A stretch of DNA of 64,000 bases from Streptomyces sp. HUAS YS2 (GTDB taxonomy: Bacteria; Actinomycetota; Actinomycetes; Streptomycetales; Streptomycetaceae): assembly GCF_033343995.1 (NCBI RefSeq), contig NZ_CP137573.1, forward strand, positions 2,046,001 through 2,110,000, in the 5' to 3' direction. Every line of letters starts with the position of its first letter. Position 1 is the first letter of the stretch. Of the stretch, positions 42,761 to 51,738 are shown in pieces. The position numbers and the translations under genes are program-made. Under the pieces are notes generated by a model. It ran no database searches and was not told the DNA's origin. It saw only the letters and a program-made list of their open reading frames with translations.

Positions 42761-43426
42761 ATGACCGAAACCACGACGGCCCCTGCGGTGTCCGGCGCAG
42801 CGCACGCCACAGAGGTCGACATTAGGATCGAGGACGATGCGACTCCGCTCGTCCGGCTGATCGGCCGCACCCTGCGGGACGCCGCCCGCGCGGGTCATGC
42901 GCTCCCGGCGCCGCAGGAGTCGGCCGCCACGGTGGCGATCCGGTCCCACGACACGCCGCAGGCGGCGACGATCACCTTCTCCGGCGGCGCCGTCGACGTG
43001 TCGAGCGGAGTCCTCGTCGAACCCGATGCCACGCTCACCGTCGACCTGAACGCCCGGTTCGCGTCCGCCGCCGAGCCCTCGGGGGACGCGGACCTGGCCG
43101 CGGGCGCGCTGCTCGCGCTGTCGCCGCCGGTGCCGGACTGGCGGACGGCCGCCGAGCACTTCTGGAATGCCGCGCGCTCCGTGCCGGGGATTCCGGACAT
43201 GCTCATCGCGGTCACCGAAGGCCCCGAGGGACTGGAGCAGGTCGTCCTCGGCGAAGGCCCGACCCACTACCTGATCGCCGGAGCCCCGGAGACTCTCGCC
43301 GGCGTGTTCTCCGGAGCCGACGACCTGCTCGCCGTCCTGTCCTCGGGCGTGCTCGGGATCCAGGGCACCCTCTCTCAGCTGTCGGTCATGATCGGCGCAT
43401 CTTGGAAGGTCCGTTACGATGTCTGA
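42761..43426 (+). CDS. SCP2-like sterol-carrier-domain protein
   Basis: A 221-residue protein. The central region (ATITFSGGAVDVSSGVLVEPDATLTVDLNARFA, about 67-101) resembles the lipid-binding strands of SCP2/alkyl-sulfatase dimerisation-type domains. The C-terminal part (THYLIAGAPETLAGVFSGADDLLAVLSSGVLGIQGTLSQLSVMIG) has a similar pattern, which suggests two SCP2-like modules. The ATG at 42761 has GGAGGG directly upstream. It overlaps the GS-like gene by 8 nt. It may bind or present a hydrophobic substrate; an enzymatic role is not evident. Confidence 0.6.
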   Translation: MTETTTAPAVSGAAHATEVDIRIEDDATPLVRLIGRTLRDAARAGHALPAPQESAATVAIRSHDTPQAATITFSGGAVDVSSGVLVEPDATLTVDLNARFASAAEPSGDADLAAGALLALSPPVPDWRTAAEHFWNAARSVPGIPDMLIAVTEGPEGLEQVVLGEGPTHYLIAGAPETLAGVFSGADDLLAVLSSGVLGIQGTLSQLSVMIGASWKVRYDV

Positions 43427-44789
43427 ACTCACCAAGCCCGTCAGCGGAGTTGACGTCCAAGACGCCAACGTTCGGGCCGTCCGGCTCGAGGCGACGAACC
43501 ACGAGGGCTCGTTCCTCGGCAAGACGGTGGCCCCGAAGAAGTTCGCCTCGGGCGTGGACTCGGGGTTCGCCTTCGCCGACCTCCTGTTCGGGCTCGACCT
43601 CGGCAACGTCCCGGCTTTCGGATTCGCCTATCCCGCTTGGCGCGGGCATCTTGACGATGTCTACTTCCGCCCCGACATGTCCACGCTGGTCGAGTGGGAG
43701 CCGGGTCTCCACTCCGTGATCGGCGACTACTGGCTGAAGGACGGCACGCCGGTCCCGCTCTGTCCGCGCAACCTCACGCGCCGGATGGTCGACCGGCTCG
43801 CCTCGCTCGGCTTCACCGCGACCGTCGCCGTCGAGATCGAGGCGACCGTCTTCGAGGAATCGATCCACGAGGCGCGCGCACGCGGATACCGCGACCTGAC
43901 GCCGCTCGGCGGGAGTGCGGGCACGGCGTACCACCTCGCGAAGTCGAAGGACTGGACCGGGTACATGAACGCCGTCGCCGACCGGCTCGACGCGGTCGGC
44001 ATCGAGTGGGAGGCCTGGAGCGACGAGGACGCGGCCGGCCAGATCGAGATCAACCTGGCGCCCGGCGACCCGATCTCGGTGTGCGACGCCTGGGCGCGGA
44101 CCCGCCAGATCATGCGCGAGGTCGCGTTCGAGCTCGGCCACACGGTCACCTTCATGGCCAAGCCCACCGAGGGCTACGGACAGGCCTCGCACATCAATCT
44201 GTCCCTCCAGCGGGACGGCGCCAACGTGTTCTACGCGGAGGAGGGACCGTCCGAGACGATGCGGCATGCCGTCGGCGGTCTGCTGGCGACGCTCGAGGGC
44301 AACACCTCGATCGCGCTCCCGCAGATCACCTCGTACCGGCGCCTGGTGGACCTCAGCGGCCCGCCGGTCACCGTCAGCTGGGGCATCAGCAACAAGACCA
44401 CCGCGGTCCGCGCCGTCTGCGGACACCCGTCGTACTCCCGCCTCGAATACCGGGTCCCGGGCGCGGACTCGAACCTGTACCTCGCGCTGGCCGGCGTGCT
44501 GGCCGGTGTGATCGCGGGCCTGGAGCGCAAGATCGAACCGCCGGAGCCGGTCGCCGAGATGGCGTGGTGCATGCCGCCCGGGGAGATCACCCGGCTCCCG
44601 GACACCATCACGAAGGCCGCCGCCGCGCTCGAAGCGGACCCGATCCTCCGCGACCTCCTCGGTGCCGAGTTCGTGGACTACTGGGTCGGTTCGCGCCGGT
44701 GGGAGTGGATGCAGTTCCACACCGCGGGCGGTGATCCGTTCGCCGCGCTCTCCGAGTGGGAGTCGGCCCGATACTTCGAACTGCCGTGA
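43419..44789 (+). CDS. Glutamine-synthetase-like gamma-glutamyl-amine ligase
   Basis: A 456-residue GS-fold enzyme, shorter than true GSI and closer to gamma-glutamylpolyamine/-amine synthetases (PuuA, GlnA-like, IpuC). The C-terminal catalytic domain shows ATVAVEIEATVFEE, WSDEDAAGQIEINLAPGD, TFMAKPTEGYGQASHINLSLQRDG and SRLEYRVPGADSNLYLALAGVLAG, matching the Mg/ATP/glutamate-binding strands. These ligases attach glutamate to an amine and so protect it for oxidation. Coupling to a PuuD-like hydrolase by a 4-nt overlap strongly supports this over glutamine synthesis. The amine cannot be named from sequence. Confidence 0.85.
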   Translation: MSELTKPVSGVDVQDANVRAVRLEATNHEGSFLGKTVAPKKFASGVDSGFAFADLLFGLDLGNVPAFGFAYPAWRGHLDDVYFRPDMSTLVEWEPGLHSVIGDYWLKDGTPVPLCPRNLTRRMVDRLASLGFTATVAVEIEATVFEESIHEARARGYRDLTPLGGSAGTAYHLAKSKDWTGYMNAVADRLDAVGIEWEAWSDEDAAGQIEINLAPGDPISVCDAWARTRQIMREVAFELGHTVTFMAKPTEGYGQASHINLSLQRDGANVFYAEEGPSETMRHAVGGLLATLEGNTSIALPQITSYRRLVDLSGPPVTVSWGISNKTTAVRAVCGHPSYSRLEYRVPGADSNLYLALAGVLAGVIAGLERKIEPPEPVAEMAWCMPPGEITRLPDTITKAAAALEADPILRDLLGAEFVDYWVGSRRWEWMQFHTAGGDPFAALSEWESARYFELP

Positions 44790-45559
44790 GCGCGACGGAC
44801 GGTACGCCGACTTCGGTGCGGCCGCTGATAGGCATCACCGGCCGGCGGATCCGGCTGGATCTGATCCGGGGTGGGGACCCCCGGTACGGCGATCGCTGCA
44901 CCGACAGCTACATGTCCGACTACGCGAACCGGATCGCACGGGCCGGCGGTCTCCCGGTGAACCTCGCGTACGAGACGGATGCGAAGGCGGTCTGCCACTG
45001 GCTGGCCGGCGTCGTCATCACCGGTGGGCAGGACGTGCACCCGGCGTGCTGGGGAGGGGACACGTCAGTGGTCCGCGACGTCGACCCGCGTGCGAACCCG
45101 ATGGTCCACGACGCCGAGCGGGACGCGTACGAGCTCGCACTCGTACGTGCCGCGCTCGACCGGAGGATTCCGGTGCTCGCCGTGTGCCGGGGCATGCAGA
45201 TCCTCAACATCGCGCTCGGCGGCACGCTCGTCCCCGACCTTCCGCCCGGTGAGGTGCGCCATCTGTCCCCCGAGACCGCGCCCACCGACGGCACGGCCGA
45301 TCACCTCGTGACGTTCGAGCCCGGCTCGATCGTGGCGGGACTGTTCGGAGCGAGGGCCGTCACGAACTCGTGGCACCACCAGGCCGTCGACCGCTGCGGC
45401 CGGGGCCTCCTCGTGACGGGCCGGACGGCCGACGGCGTGGTCGAGGCGGTGGAGCTCCCGGACGCACCGGTGCTGGGAGTGCAGTGGCACCCGGAGTGGA
45501 TGGAGCGCGACGATCCGACGATGACGTGGATCGTCGAGGAAGCCGTCAAACGCCTGTGA
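44786..45559 (+). CDS. PuuD-like gamma-glutamyl hydrolase (class I amidotransferase fold)
   Basis: A 257-residue protein of the peptidase C26 / gamma-glutamyl-GABA hydrolase family. RPLIGITGRRI starts the fold. VVITGGQDVHPACWG, the nucleophile elbow VLAVCRGMQILNIALGG (C134) and VLGVQWHPEW (H235, E237) complete the triad region. It removes the gamma-glutamyl group after the amine carbon has been oxidised to an acid. The GTG start at 44786 lies in GTGA overlapping the GS-like stop. A strong hairpin follows it. Confidence 0.9.
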   Translation: MSATDGTPTSVRPLIGITGRRIRLDLIRGGDPRYGDRCTDSYMSDYANRIARAGGLPVNLAYETDAKAVCHWLAGVVITGGQDVHPACWGGDTSVVRDVDPRANPMVHDAERDAYELALVRAALDRRIPVLAVCRGMQILNIALGGTLVPDLPPGEVRHLSPETAPTDGTADHLVTFEPGSIVAGLFGARAVTNSWHHQAVDRCGRGLLVTGRTADGVVEAVELPDAPVLGVQWHPEWMERDDPTMTWIVEEAVKRL

Positions 45560-45566
45560 CGAGGCC

Positions 45567-45614
45567 GACCCGAGTGTGTCCGCTCGCGGGCTCGCCGGCG
45601 GACGCACTTGGGTT
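45567..45614. terminator. Hairpin between the hydrolase and tetR genes
   Basis: A 15-bp stem with two mismatches (45569-45583 with 45598-45612) lies between convergent stop codons at 45559 and 45632. It probably terminates both transcripts. Confidence 0.65.
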
Positions 45615-45631
45615 CGCCGGATTGCTTGTGA

Positions 45632-46222
45632 TCAGGCGAGCTTCGCGGCCAGCCACGCGTCGAGCACGTCGACGACGATCTCCGCCTGCTCGGCGGCCCG
45701 GGAACGATCCGCGTACGTCAGCCAGTTCACGGCGAAGCCGTCCGAAAGGGCACCGATGACGTAGGCGATCCGGTCGATCATCTCGGGCGCGATGTCCTGT
45801 CCGGAGGCCGCTCTCGCGAGGATCGATCGCGCGACATTGACCGCCTCGCTGTACACGGTCACGGCCGGATGCGCTTCCTGGCGCTGCGCCCAACTGATCA
45901 GCTCGATGGTCACGGACGCGTCGGTAGGGGACTCGAGGTACCAGTTCATGAGTCCGCGGAGCATCGCGCGGGCGGACACGGCGACGTCGCCGTGCACATC
46001 GCTCTCGATCAGAACCTCACGGTATCGCTCCGCCAACTTCTCGAAAACGGCTGCGAACAGCAGCTCCTTGGTCTGGAAGCAGTAGTGCAGCGTCGCCAGC
46101 GGGGCCTTCGCCTTCTCGGCGATCCGGCGAGTCGTCGCGCCGTCGACGCCATGGGTCGCGATCACTTGGATGGCGGCGTTCACCAGATCGTTGCGTCGCT
46201 CGGCCGTCGGTACGCGTGCCAC
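45632..46222 (-). CDS. TetR-family regulator of the catabolic set
   Basis: A 196-residue regulator. The helix-turn-helix (about 8-55) reads RRNDLVNAAIQVIATHGVDGATTRRIAEKAKAPLATLHYCFQTKELLF. The C-terminal domain (GLMNWYLESPTDASVTIELISWAQRQ, DRIAYVIGALSDGFAVNWL) resembles BetI/PuuR-independent TetR types found with amine catabolism. The GTG start at 46222 follows GGGGGCAC. It is divergent from the PhyH gene; AGTCA-type dyads lie between them and recur at two more promoters in the island, suggesting a local regulon. Confidence 0.9.
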   Translation of the reverse strand: MARVPTAERRNDLVNAAIQVIATHGVDGATTRRIAEKAKAPLATLHYCFQTKELLFAAVFEKLAERYREVLIESDVHGDVAVSARAMLRGLMNWYLESPTDASVTIELISWAQRQEAHPAVTVYSEAVNVARSILARAASGQDIAPEMIDRIAYVIGALSDGFAVNWLTYADRSRAAEQAEIVVDVLDAWLAAKLA

Positions 46223-46231
46223 AGGTGCCCC

Positions 46232-46351
46232 CTGTCGAAGTTGGACGATTGATCAAGTCGACAACCAGGCTAACAGGCGGCTCTACCTGCATCGACGCGT
46301 GCAGCGGCTCCCCCGTAAAAGAAGTTAGTCATTTGACTTGATCGAGTGACC
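46232..46351. promoter_or_regulatory. Operator-like dyads in the tetR / PhyH divergent promoter
   Basis: Near tetR, GTTG...CAAC arms (about 46240-46266) enclose TTGATCAAG. Near PhyH, 46327-46351 gives AGTCATTTGACT, T, GATCGAGTGACC, a 25-bp imperfect dyad matching the half-site of 41521-41545 at 9 of 12 positions. Both are candidate TetR sites, for autoregulation and for PhyH-operon control. Confidence 0.5.
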
Positions 46352-46426
46352 ATGATGCAGCAGCATGAAGCTCACCGCATTGCGGAGGCGTGATGTGGTC
46401 GCCGGTCCTGACTGGAAGGAATTGCC

Positions 46427-47326
46427 ATGTCGACCTCAGGACTCTGTCGGATCACTGCCGACACGACCCCCGAAGAGGCAGTCGAGATCATCCTGCGAGA
46501 CGGCGGGGTGATCGTCGAAGGGCTCTTCGACGACACGACGATCGCGGGTCTCAAGAACGATCTGGATCCCGTGCTCGACGCGGTGGACACGGGACACGAC
46601 GAGGTGTTCGCCGGCAACCGCACCCGCCGGGCGAGCGGTCTGTTCGCGAAGACCGAGCACATGGTCACCGTGGCGCTGAACCCGCTGTACCACCGGGTCG
46701 CCGAGCTCATTCTCAACAAGCCGCTCAACGTCTTCTTCGGAGAAGAGGCGGTGCCGGCTCCCGCGGGCATGCACATCGGCGGCACGATGGCCATCAAGAT
46801 CGGTCCCGGCCAGGGTGCGCAGCCGCTCCACCGCGACGATTCCGTCTGGCTGTGGAGGCATCCGGACTACCAGCGCGAAGCCCGGGTGCAGATCATGGTC
46901 GCGGTCAGCGATTTCACCGCGGAGAACGGCGGGACGCTGGTGATTCCCGGTTCCCACCTCTGGGACGACCACCGGGCGCCCCGGTACGAGGAGACGATCT
47001 CCACCGAGATGAAGGCGGGTTCCGCGCTCATCTGGATCGGATCGACGTATCACGGCGGCGGTGAGAACACGACCACGGAAAGTCATCGTTTCGGCCTGTC
47101 GATGGGCTGGGATCTCGCCTTCCTGCGCACCGAGGAAAACCACTTCCTCACGTACAGCCTGGAGCAGATCCGAAAGCTCCCGGAAGAGATCCAGCGAGCC
47201 CTCGACTGGTCTTCGGAGCACTACCTCGGCTGGGTCGAAGTCGCCGGCCAGATGTCCGATCCCCATGACCTGCTCAAGCGGGACGACTACACCTCGATCG
47301 ACTCAGGCCTGCCCACGACGATCTGA
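46427..47326 (+). CDS. Phytanoyl-CoA dioxygenase (PhyH) family hydroxylase
   Basis: A 299-residue 2-oxoglutarate/Fe(II) enzyme. The iron ligands are H135 and D137 (QPLHRDDSVW) and H209 (STYHGGGEN); SHRFGLSMGW supplies the likely 2-oxoglutarate-binding Arg. PhyH-type enzymes hydroxylate fatty acyl chains, N-alkyl compounds and many small molecules. The ATG at 46427 follows GGAAGGA. It starts a long plus-strand run of genes (46.4-58.3 kb) and may carry out the first hydroxylation of the substrate. Confidence 0.87.
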   Translation: MSTSGLCRITADTTPEEAVEIILRDGGVIVEGLFDDTTIAGLKNDLDPVLDAVDTGHDEVFAGNRTRRASGLFAKTEHMVTVALNPLYHRVAELILNKPLNVFFGEEAVPAPAGMHIGGTMAIKIGPGQGAQPLHRDDSVWLWRHPDYQREARVQIMVAVSDFTAENGGTLVIPGSHLWDDHRAPRYEETISTEMKAGSALIWIGSTYHGGGENTTTESHRFGLSMGWDLAFLRTEENHFLTYSLEQIRKLPEEIQRALDWSSEHYLGWVEVAGQMSDPHDLLKRDDYTSIDSGLPTTI

Positions 47327-47353
47327 CCCGATCATCAGGAACCGAGGAAAAAG

Positions 47354-48052
47354 ATGGAACTCAAGGACCTGCTCTTCCTGCTGGCCGACGTCTGGATGAT
47401 CTTCGCCGGATTCACCTTCGGAATCAAATTCATTCGGCGCTACGGGAACTACCTTCTCGGGCTCGAATGGATCATCGTTGCCACCTCCGGGTCGAACTTC
47501 CTCGTCTACGCGGTAGTGGGAGCCGACGAGAACAGCTTCATGTACACCGTCGCGTACTTCTTCGACCAGTTCTCCCGGTCGGTCGGCATCACCCTGATTC
47601 TCGTGATGGGCCTGATGCGTGTGACGCATCGGTACAAGCCGTCCGTGGGAACGGATGTCGGGGTCTTCGCGTTCGCTGCCGCGGTCGGGCTCTCCCTGCT
47701 GCTCTTCGGTGAGCGGCTGGGTGTCGGGGTCGCGGTCTCCCTCATCGTGGTCAATGTCCTGACCACTCTCTTCCTCATCTATTTCATGAGGCGGCTCTGG
47801 GCGATCGGCGCGAAGGGATGGTCCGTGGGCACCGCCCTGGCGACCGCTGCCGCATGCGTCATCGCCGCGACCTACGACTTCGTCCATATCCCGGGCGACG
47901 ACGCTGCGCACACCCTCTTCTACGTCGGCGCGCTGAGCACCTGGGGTTTCCAGCTGTTCACGTACTACTTCGCCTACCGCGCCCTGCACAACCACAACGA
48001 GTCGGCCGCTACGGAGCCGGACCTGGGCGAACAGAGCCGCGTAGACGCCTGA
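47354..48052 (+). CDS. Seven-helix-type integral membrane protein, unrecognised
   Basis: A 232-residue protein with about seven hydrophobic segments: LLFLLADVWMIFAGFTFGI, YLLGLEWIIVATSGSNFLVYAV, SVGITLILVMGLMRV, VFAFAAAVGLSLLLF, VAVSLIVVNVLTTLFLIYF, ALATAAACVIAATYDFV and TLFYVGALSTWGFQLFTYYFAY. The ATG follows GAGGAAAAAG. I do not recognise the family. Its place 27 nt after the PhyH gene suggests a transport or membrane-sensing role linked to the pathway. Confidence 0.75.
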   Translation: MELKDLLFLLADVWMIFAGFTFGIKFIRRYGNYLLGLEWIIVATSGSNFLVYAVVGADENSFMYTVAYFFDQFSRSVGITLILVMGLMRVTHRYKPSVGTDVGVFAFAAAVGLSLLLFGERLGVGVAVSLIVVNVLTTLFLIYFMRRLWAIGAKGWSVGTALATAAACVIAATYDFVHIPGDDAAHTLFYVGALSTWGFQLFTYYFAYRALHNHNESAATEPDLGEQSRVDA

Positions 48053-48139
48053 GGATCCTCGATCGCGGTCGGCGATGGAATTCCCGACCGCGATCGAGGC
48101 AGATGACCGAGGAGAACGTCCCATGCAGAGAAAGCAGTC

Positions 48140-50557
48140 GTGGTCATGAAGAAATCACGTCAGCGAGAGGGAAAGGCAACCTCTCGCCATCCGCAGCCGG
48201 CCGTCCGGCCCGAGCAGATGGGAGAGGACCCGCACACCGCGACGCTGACCGGGCTGCTTTCCGAGCGCGCGCAGGGATCACCCGATCGGGAGTTCCTGCG
48301 CTTCGGGGACGATTCCTGGACCTTTGCCGAGATCGACTCCTGGACCTCCAGGCTGGCGCATCGACTGATAGAAGTGGACGGCGTCCAGGCCGGCGACCGC
48401 GTGGCGATCATGCTTCCGAACGTCGTGCACTGGCCGGTCGTGTGGCTGTCCGCGCTGAAGGCCGGGGCTGTGGCCGTGCCGGTCAACTCCTCGTACAAGC
48501 GGGCGGATCTCACGTTCCTCCTGCGGGATTCGGGAGCGCGGGTCGTGTTCACCGACCACGAGCGGGCCGGCCTCCTGAAGGAAGTCACCGAAGCCGAAGC
48601 CGAGTTGGCGGACCTGCGCATCGTCGACGTCGCCGCGGACGGGTCCGCGCCCTTCCCGGCGACCGCTCCGGCGGTGCGCCCCACCGCCGAGACCCTCGCG
48701 AACCTGCAGTACACGTCGGGCACCACCGGCTTCCCCAAGGCGTGCATGCTCACCCACGACTACTGGGTGCGGCTGGGCTGGACCTGCGCCGCGCTGACCG
48801 GCCTCGGGTCCGACGACGTCCTGCTCACCGCGCAGCCGTTCTCGTACATGGATCCGCAGTGGAACACCGCGCTCGCCCTGACGATCGGGGCCCCGCTGGT
48901 CGTCCTGCCCCGGTTCTCCGCGTCGGGCTTCTTCGCCGATGTCCGCCGCCACCGCGCGACCTTCTTCTACGTGCTCGGGTCCATGCCGACGCTGCTGTTC
49001 AAGCAGCCGCCGAGCCCCGACGACCTGGACAACCAGGTGCGCCTGGTGCTCTGTTCCGGTGTTCCGGTCGGGATCCACGCGCAGCTGGAGGAACGCTGGG
49101 GCGCGCCGTGGCGGGAGATCTACGGCATGACCGAGTCGGGCGTCGACCTGTTCAGCTCCGTCGATGACGTCGATGCCGTGGGGAGCGGGAGCCTGGGGCT
49201 TCCGGCGCCGACGAAGCAGGTCAGGGTGGTCGATCCGCAGGGCGCCGACGTGCCCGACGGCGAGCCCGGTGAGCTGATCGTCTCGGGCAAGCCGCTGATG
49301 CTCGGCTACTGGAACCGTCCGGAAGACACCGCCAAGGTGCTGCGGGACGGCTGGCTGCACACCGGCGATGTGGTCGTCCGCCGGCCGGACGGCGGCATTC
49401 AGCTGGTCGGTCGGATCAAGGACATGGTGCGCCGGGGCGGCGAGAACATCGCGAGTGCCGAGGTCGAGGCCGCCCTCGAACGGGACGACGTGGTCTTGGC
49501 CACCGCGGTCGTCGCCGAACCGGACGAGACGTTCGGCGAAGAGGTCAAGGCCTACGTCCAGCTCGCCGCCGGGGTGGCGGCCGACCGTACGACTGCTGCA
49601 CGGATCGTCGAGCGGGCCGGCCGACAGCTCGCCCGCTTCAAGGTGCCGCGTTACGTCGAGTTCGTCACCGACTTCCCGCGGACACCGTCCGAGCGCGTGT
49701 CCAAGCCCGCGCTCAAGGCCCGCGCCGCGACCGAGCCCGGCGTCAGCTTCGACCTGGGCGCCCGACGCAGGACCGACGGCACACCCGCCACCCCGTCCAC
49801 GTCCGCGGACTTCCTCGGCATCGACCTCGTCCGAGGTGTGGCCGTACTGACCCTGCGCCGTCCGGAGAAGCTGAACGCCCTGGACGTCGCCACGCGGCTA
49901 CGGCTGGCGAGCGCTGTCCGGGAAGCCGGCACCGGTGAGAACGTGCGCGGGATCGTGCTCACCGGCGAGGGCCGGGCGTTCTCCGCGGGCGAGGACCTCC
50001 GGTCCGTACCGACCTCGTACGCGGAGGTCCGCACGGCCGTCGAGAGCTTCCACGACATCACCCGGGCCATCGTCCAGACGCGGGTTCCCGTCGTCGCGGC
50101 GGTGAACGGTCTGGCCGTGGGCGGCGCCTCGGAGATCACACTCTGCTGCGACGCGCGGATCGGAACTCCGGCGACGGAGTACTACCAGCCGGAGAACGGC
50201 CGGGGCATCACGATCTCGAACGCGTCGAGCCTGCTGCTGACCCGGCTCGTCCGGAACCACGCGATGCGCATGGTCCTCGGCTCGCCGCGGATCGGCGCCG
50301 AGGAGGCCCTGCGGATCGGTCTCCTGGACGAGATCGTCGCGCCCGGCGAACTGGTCGACCGCGCCATCGACTTGATCTTCGAGTGGACGCCGGAGAACAA
50401 CACGACGGCGCTTCACCTCGCGCTCCTGCGGCCGCGGCTCGACGAGATCGAGCAGGCCTTCGCCCGAGAGGACGTCGCCGCGCAGCGGGCCTGGGAGAGC
50501 GGGGTGTTCAGCGCCGGCATCGACGGCTTCTGGACCGCGAAGGGCGCCGGCAAGTAG
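48140..50557 (+). CDS. Acyl-CoA ligase fused to enoyl-CoA hydratase
   Basis: An 805-residue fusion. Residues about 30-540 are an ANL-superfamily acyl-CoA ligase: P-loop LQYTSGTTGFPKACMLTH (about 191-208), EIYGMTESG, WLHTGDVVVRRPDG, and a C-terminal domain ending in the SERVSKPALK lysine region. Residues about 555-800 are an enoyl-CoA hydratase/isomerase with the oxyanion strand IVLTGEGRAFSAGEDL and GLAVGGASEITLCCDARIG. The ligase part resembles CaiC-type enzymes and the hydratase part CaiD-type. One protein could activate an acid and hydrate the matching enoyl-CoA, provided an elimination or dehydrogenation step lies between. The GTG at 48140 or ATG at 48146 may be the start. Confidence 0.87.
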   Translation: MVMKKSRQREGKATSRHPQPAVRPEQMGEDPHTATLTGLLSERAQGSPDREFLRFGDDSWTFAEIDSWTSRLAHRLIEVDGVQAGDRVAIMLPNVVHWPVVWLSALKAGAVAVPVNSSYKRADLTFLLRDSGARVVFTDHERAGLLKEVTEAEAELADLRIVDVAADGSAPFPATAPAVRPTAETLANLQYTSGTTGFPKACMLTHDYWVRLGWTCAALTGLGSDDVLLTAQPFSYMDPQWNTALALTIGAPLVVLPRFSASGFFADVRRHRATFFYVLGSMPTLLFKQPPSPDDLDNQVRLVLCSGVPVGIHAQLEERWGAPWREIYGMTESGVDLFSSVDDVDAVGSGSLGLPAPTKQVRVVDPQGADVPDGEPGELIVSGKPLMLGYWNRPEDTAKVLRDGWLHTGDVVVRRPDGGIQLVGRIKDMVRRGGENIASAEVEAALERDDVVLATAVVAEPDETFGEEVKAYVQLAAGVAADRTTAARIVERAGRQLARFKVPRYVEFVTDFPRTPSERVSKPALKARAATEPGVSFDLGARRRTDGTPATPSTSADFLGIDLVRGVAVLTLRRPEKLNALDVATRLRLASAVREAGTGENVRGIVLTGEGRAFSAGEDLRSVPTSYAEVRTAVESFHDITRAIVQTRVPVVAAVNGLAVGGASEITLCCDARIGTPATEYYQPENGRGITISNASSLLLTRLVRNHAMRMVLGSPRIGAEEALRIGLLDEIVAPGELVDRAIDLIFEWTPENNTTALHLALLRPRLDEIEQAFAREDVAAQRAWESGVFSAGIDGFWTAKGAGK

Positions 50558-50614
50558 CTGCGGGGACAGAGGTCGGTACGGCCCAAGCCCGCAAGGAACG
50601 ACAGAGGAGAAGAC

Positions 50615-51712
50615 ATGATCGACACAGAGGCCGCGGTGCTCACCGCGGTGAACGAACCGCTCGAGATGACCGCGATCCATGTGGACGATCCCGAGCCCGG
50701 CGAGGTGCGCGTCGCGGTCACGAACGTGGGCCTGTGCCACAGCGACCTGCACTACATGACCGGAACGGTGCCGACCGGACTGCCGGTGGTGGTGGGCCAC
50801 GAAGTGGCCGGCGTGGTCGAGGCGGTCGGTTCCGCGGTGACCGGGCTGCGCCCGGGCGACCGCGTGGTCGGGGCGCTGACGCCGTCGTGCGGCTTGTGCG
50901 TCAACTGCGAGGCGGGCTGGTCGACGCAGTGCCTGCGGGTCGAGGAGGTCCGGCGTCGCCCGCGGCCCGCCTTCCGGCTGGCGGACGGCCGGCCGGTCGA
51001 GCGGCTCGGCGACGTCGGCGCGTTCTCCCGGCACACCCTCCTGCGGGAGAACGCGCTGGTGAAGCTGGATGACGACGTGCCGCTGCACGTGGGGTGTCTC
51101 CTGGCGTGCTGTGTCATCACCGGCGTGGGCGCCGTCTTCCGCGGCGCCCAAGTACGCCCGGGAAGCACGGTCGCGGTGATCGGCTGCGGCGGCATCGGGT
51201 CGGCCATCATCCAGGGAGCCAGGCTCGCTGGGGCTTCGGCCGTCGTCGCGATCGACCTGGACGACGCGCGGCTGAAGGCCGCCCGCGGCTACGGCGCGAC
51301 CCACGTCGTGAACGGGAGCGCCGAGGACGTCGCCGCGGAGGTGCGGAACCTGCTGGGCGACGGGGTCGACTACTCCTTCGAGGCCGTCGGCTCGGCGCGC
51401 ACCGCGGCCACGGCCCTGTCGGTGCTGCGGGCGACCGGCACCGCGTGCCTGGTGGGCATCGCCCCGGTCGGCACCGAACTCACGCTGCCCGCCTCGGACT
51501 TCTTCTTCGGCGAGAAGCGCCTCATCGGCTCGTACATGGGCTCGGGACAGGTACGCCAGGACATCACCCAGCTCGCGCGCCTGTACCAGCAGGGGCGGCT
51601 GCTGCTCGACGAGATGGTCACGCAGGTCATCCCGTTCGGCGAGATCAACGAGGGCTTCAAGGCGATGCGCAGCGGTGACGTGACCCGCATCGTCGTCGAC
51701 CTCCAGGCCTGA
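50615..51712 (+). CDS. Zinc-dependent alcohol dehydrogenase (MDR)
   Basis: A 365-residue medium-chain dehydrogenase. The catalytic zinc region is GLCHSDLHYMTG with GHEVAGVVEAVG; the structural zinc cysteines are in TPSCGLCVNCEAGWSTQC; the NAD-binding motif is VAVIGCGGIGSA (about 187-198). It resembles class III-type and NDMA-dependent alcohol dehydrogenases. The ATG follows AGAGGAGA. Its stop overlaps an ATG of the aldehyde dehydrogenase gene (TGATG), so alcohol to aldehyde to acid oxidation is a likely coupled pair. Confidence 0.92.
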   Translation: MIDTEAAVLTAVNEPLEMTAIHVDDPEPGEVRVAVTNVGLCHSDLHYMTGTVPTGLPVVVGHEVAGVVEAVGSAVTGLRPGDRVVGALTPSCGLCVNCEAGWSTQCLRVEEVRRRPRPAFRLADGRPVERLGDVGAFSRHTLLRENALVKLDDDVPLHVGCLLACCVITGVGAVFRGAQVRPGSTVAVIGCGGIGSAIIQGARLAGASAVVAIDLDDARLKAARGYGATHVVNGSAEDVAAEVRNLLGDGVDYSFEAVGSARTAATALSVLRATGTACLVGIAPVGTELTLPASDFFFGEKRLIGSYMGSGQVRQDITQLARLYQQGRLLLDEMVTQVIPFGEINEGFKAMRSGDVTRIVVDLQA

Positions 51713-51738
51713 TGAACACGGATGCAGAGGTGACTCAC

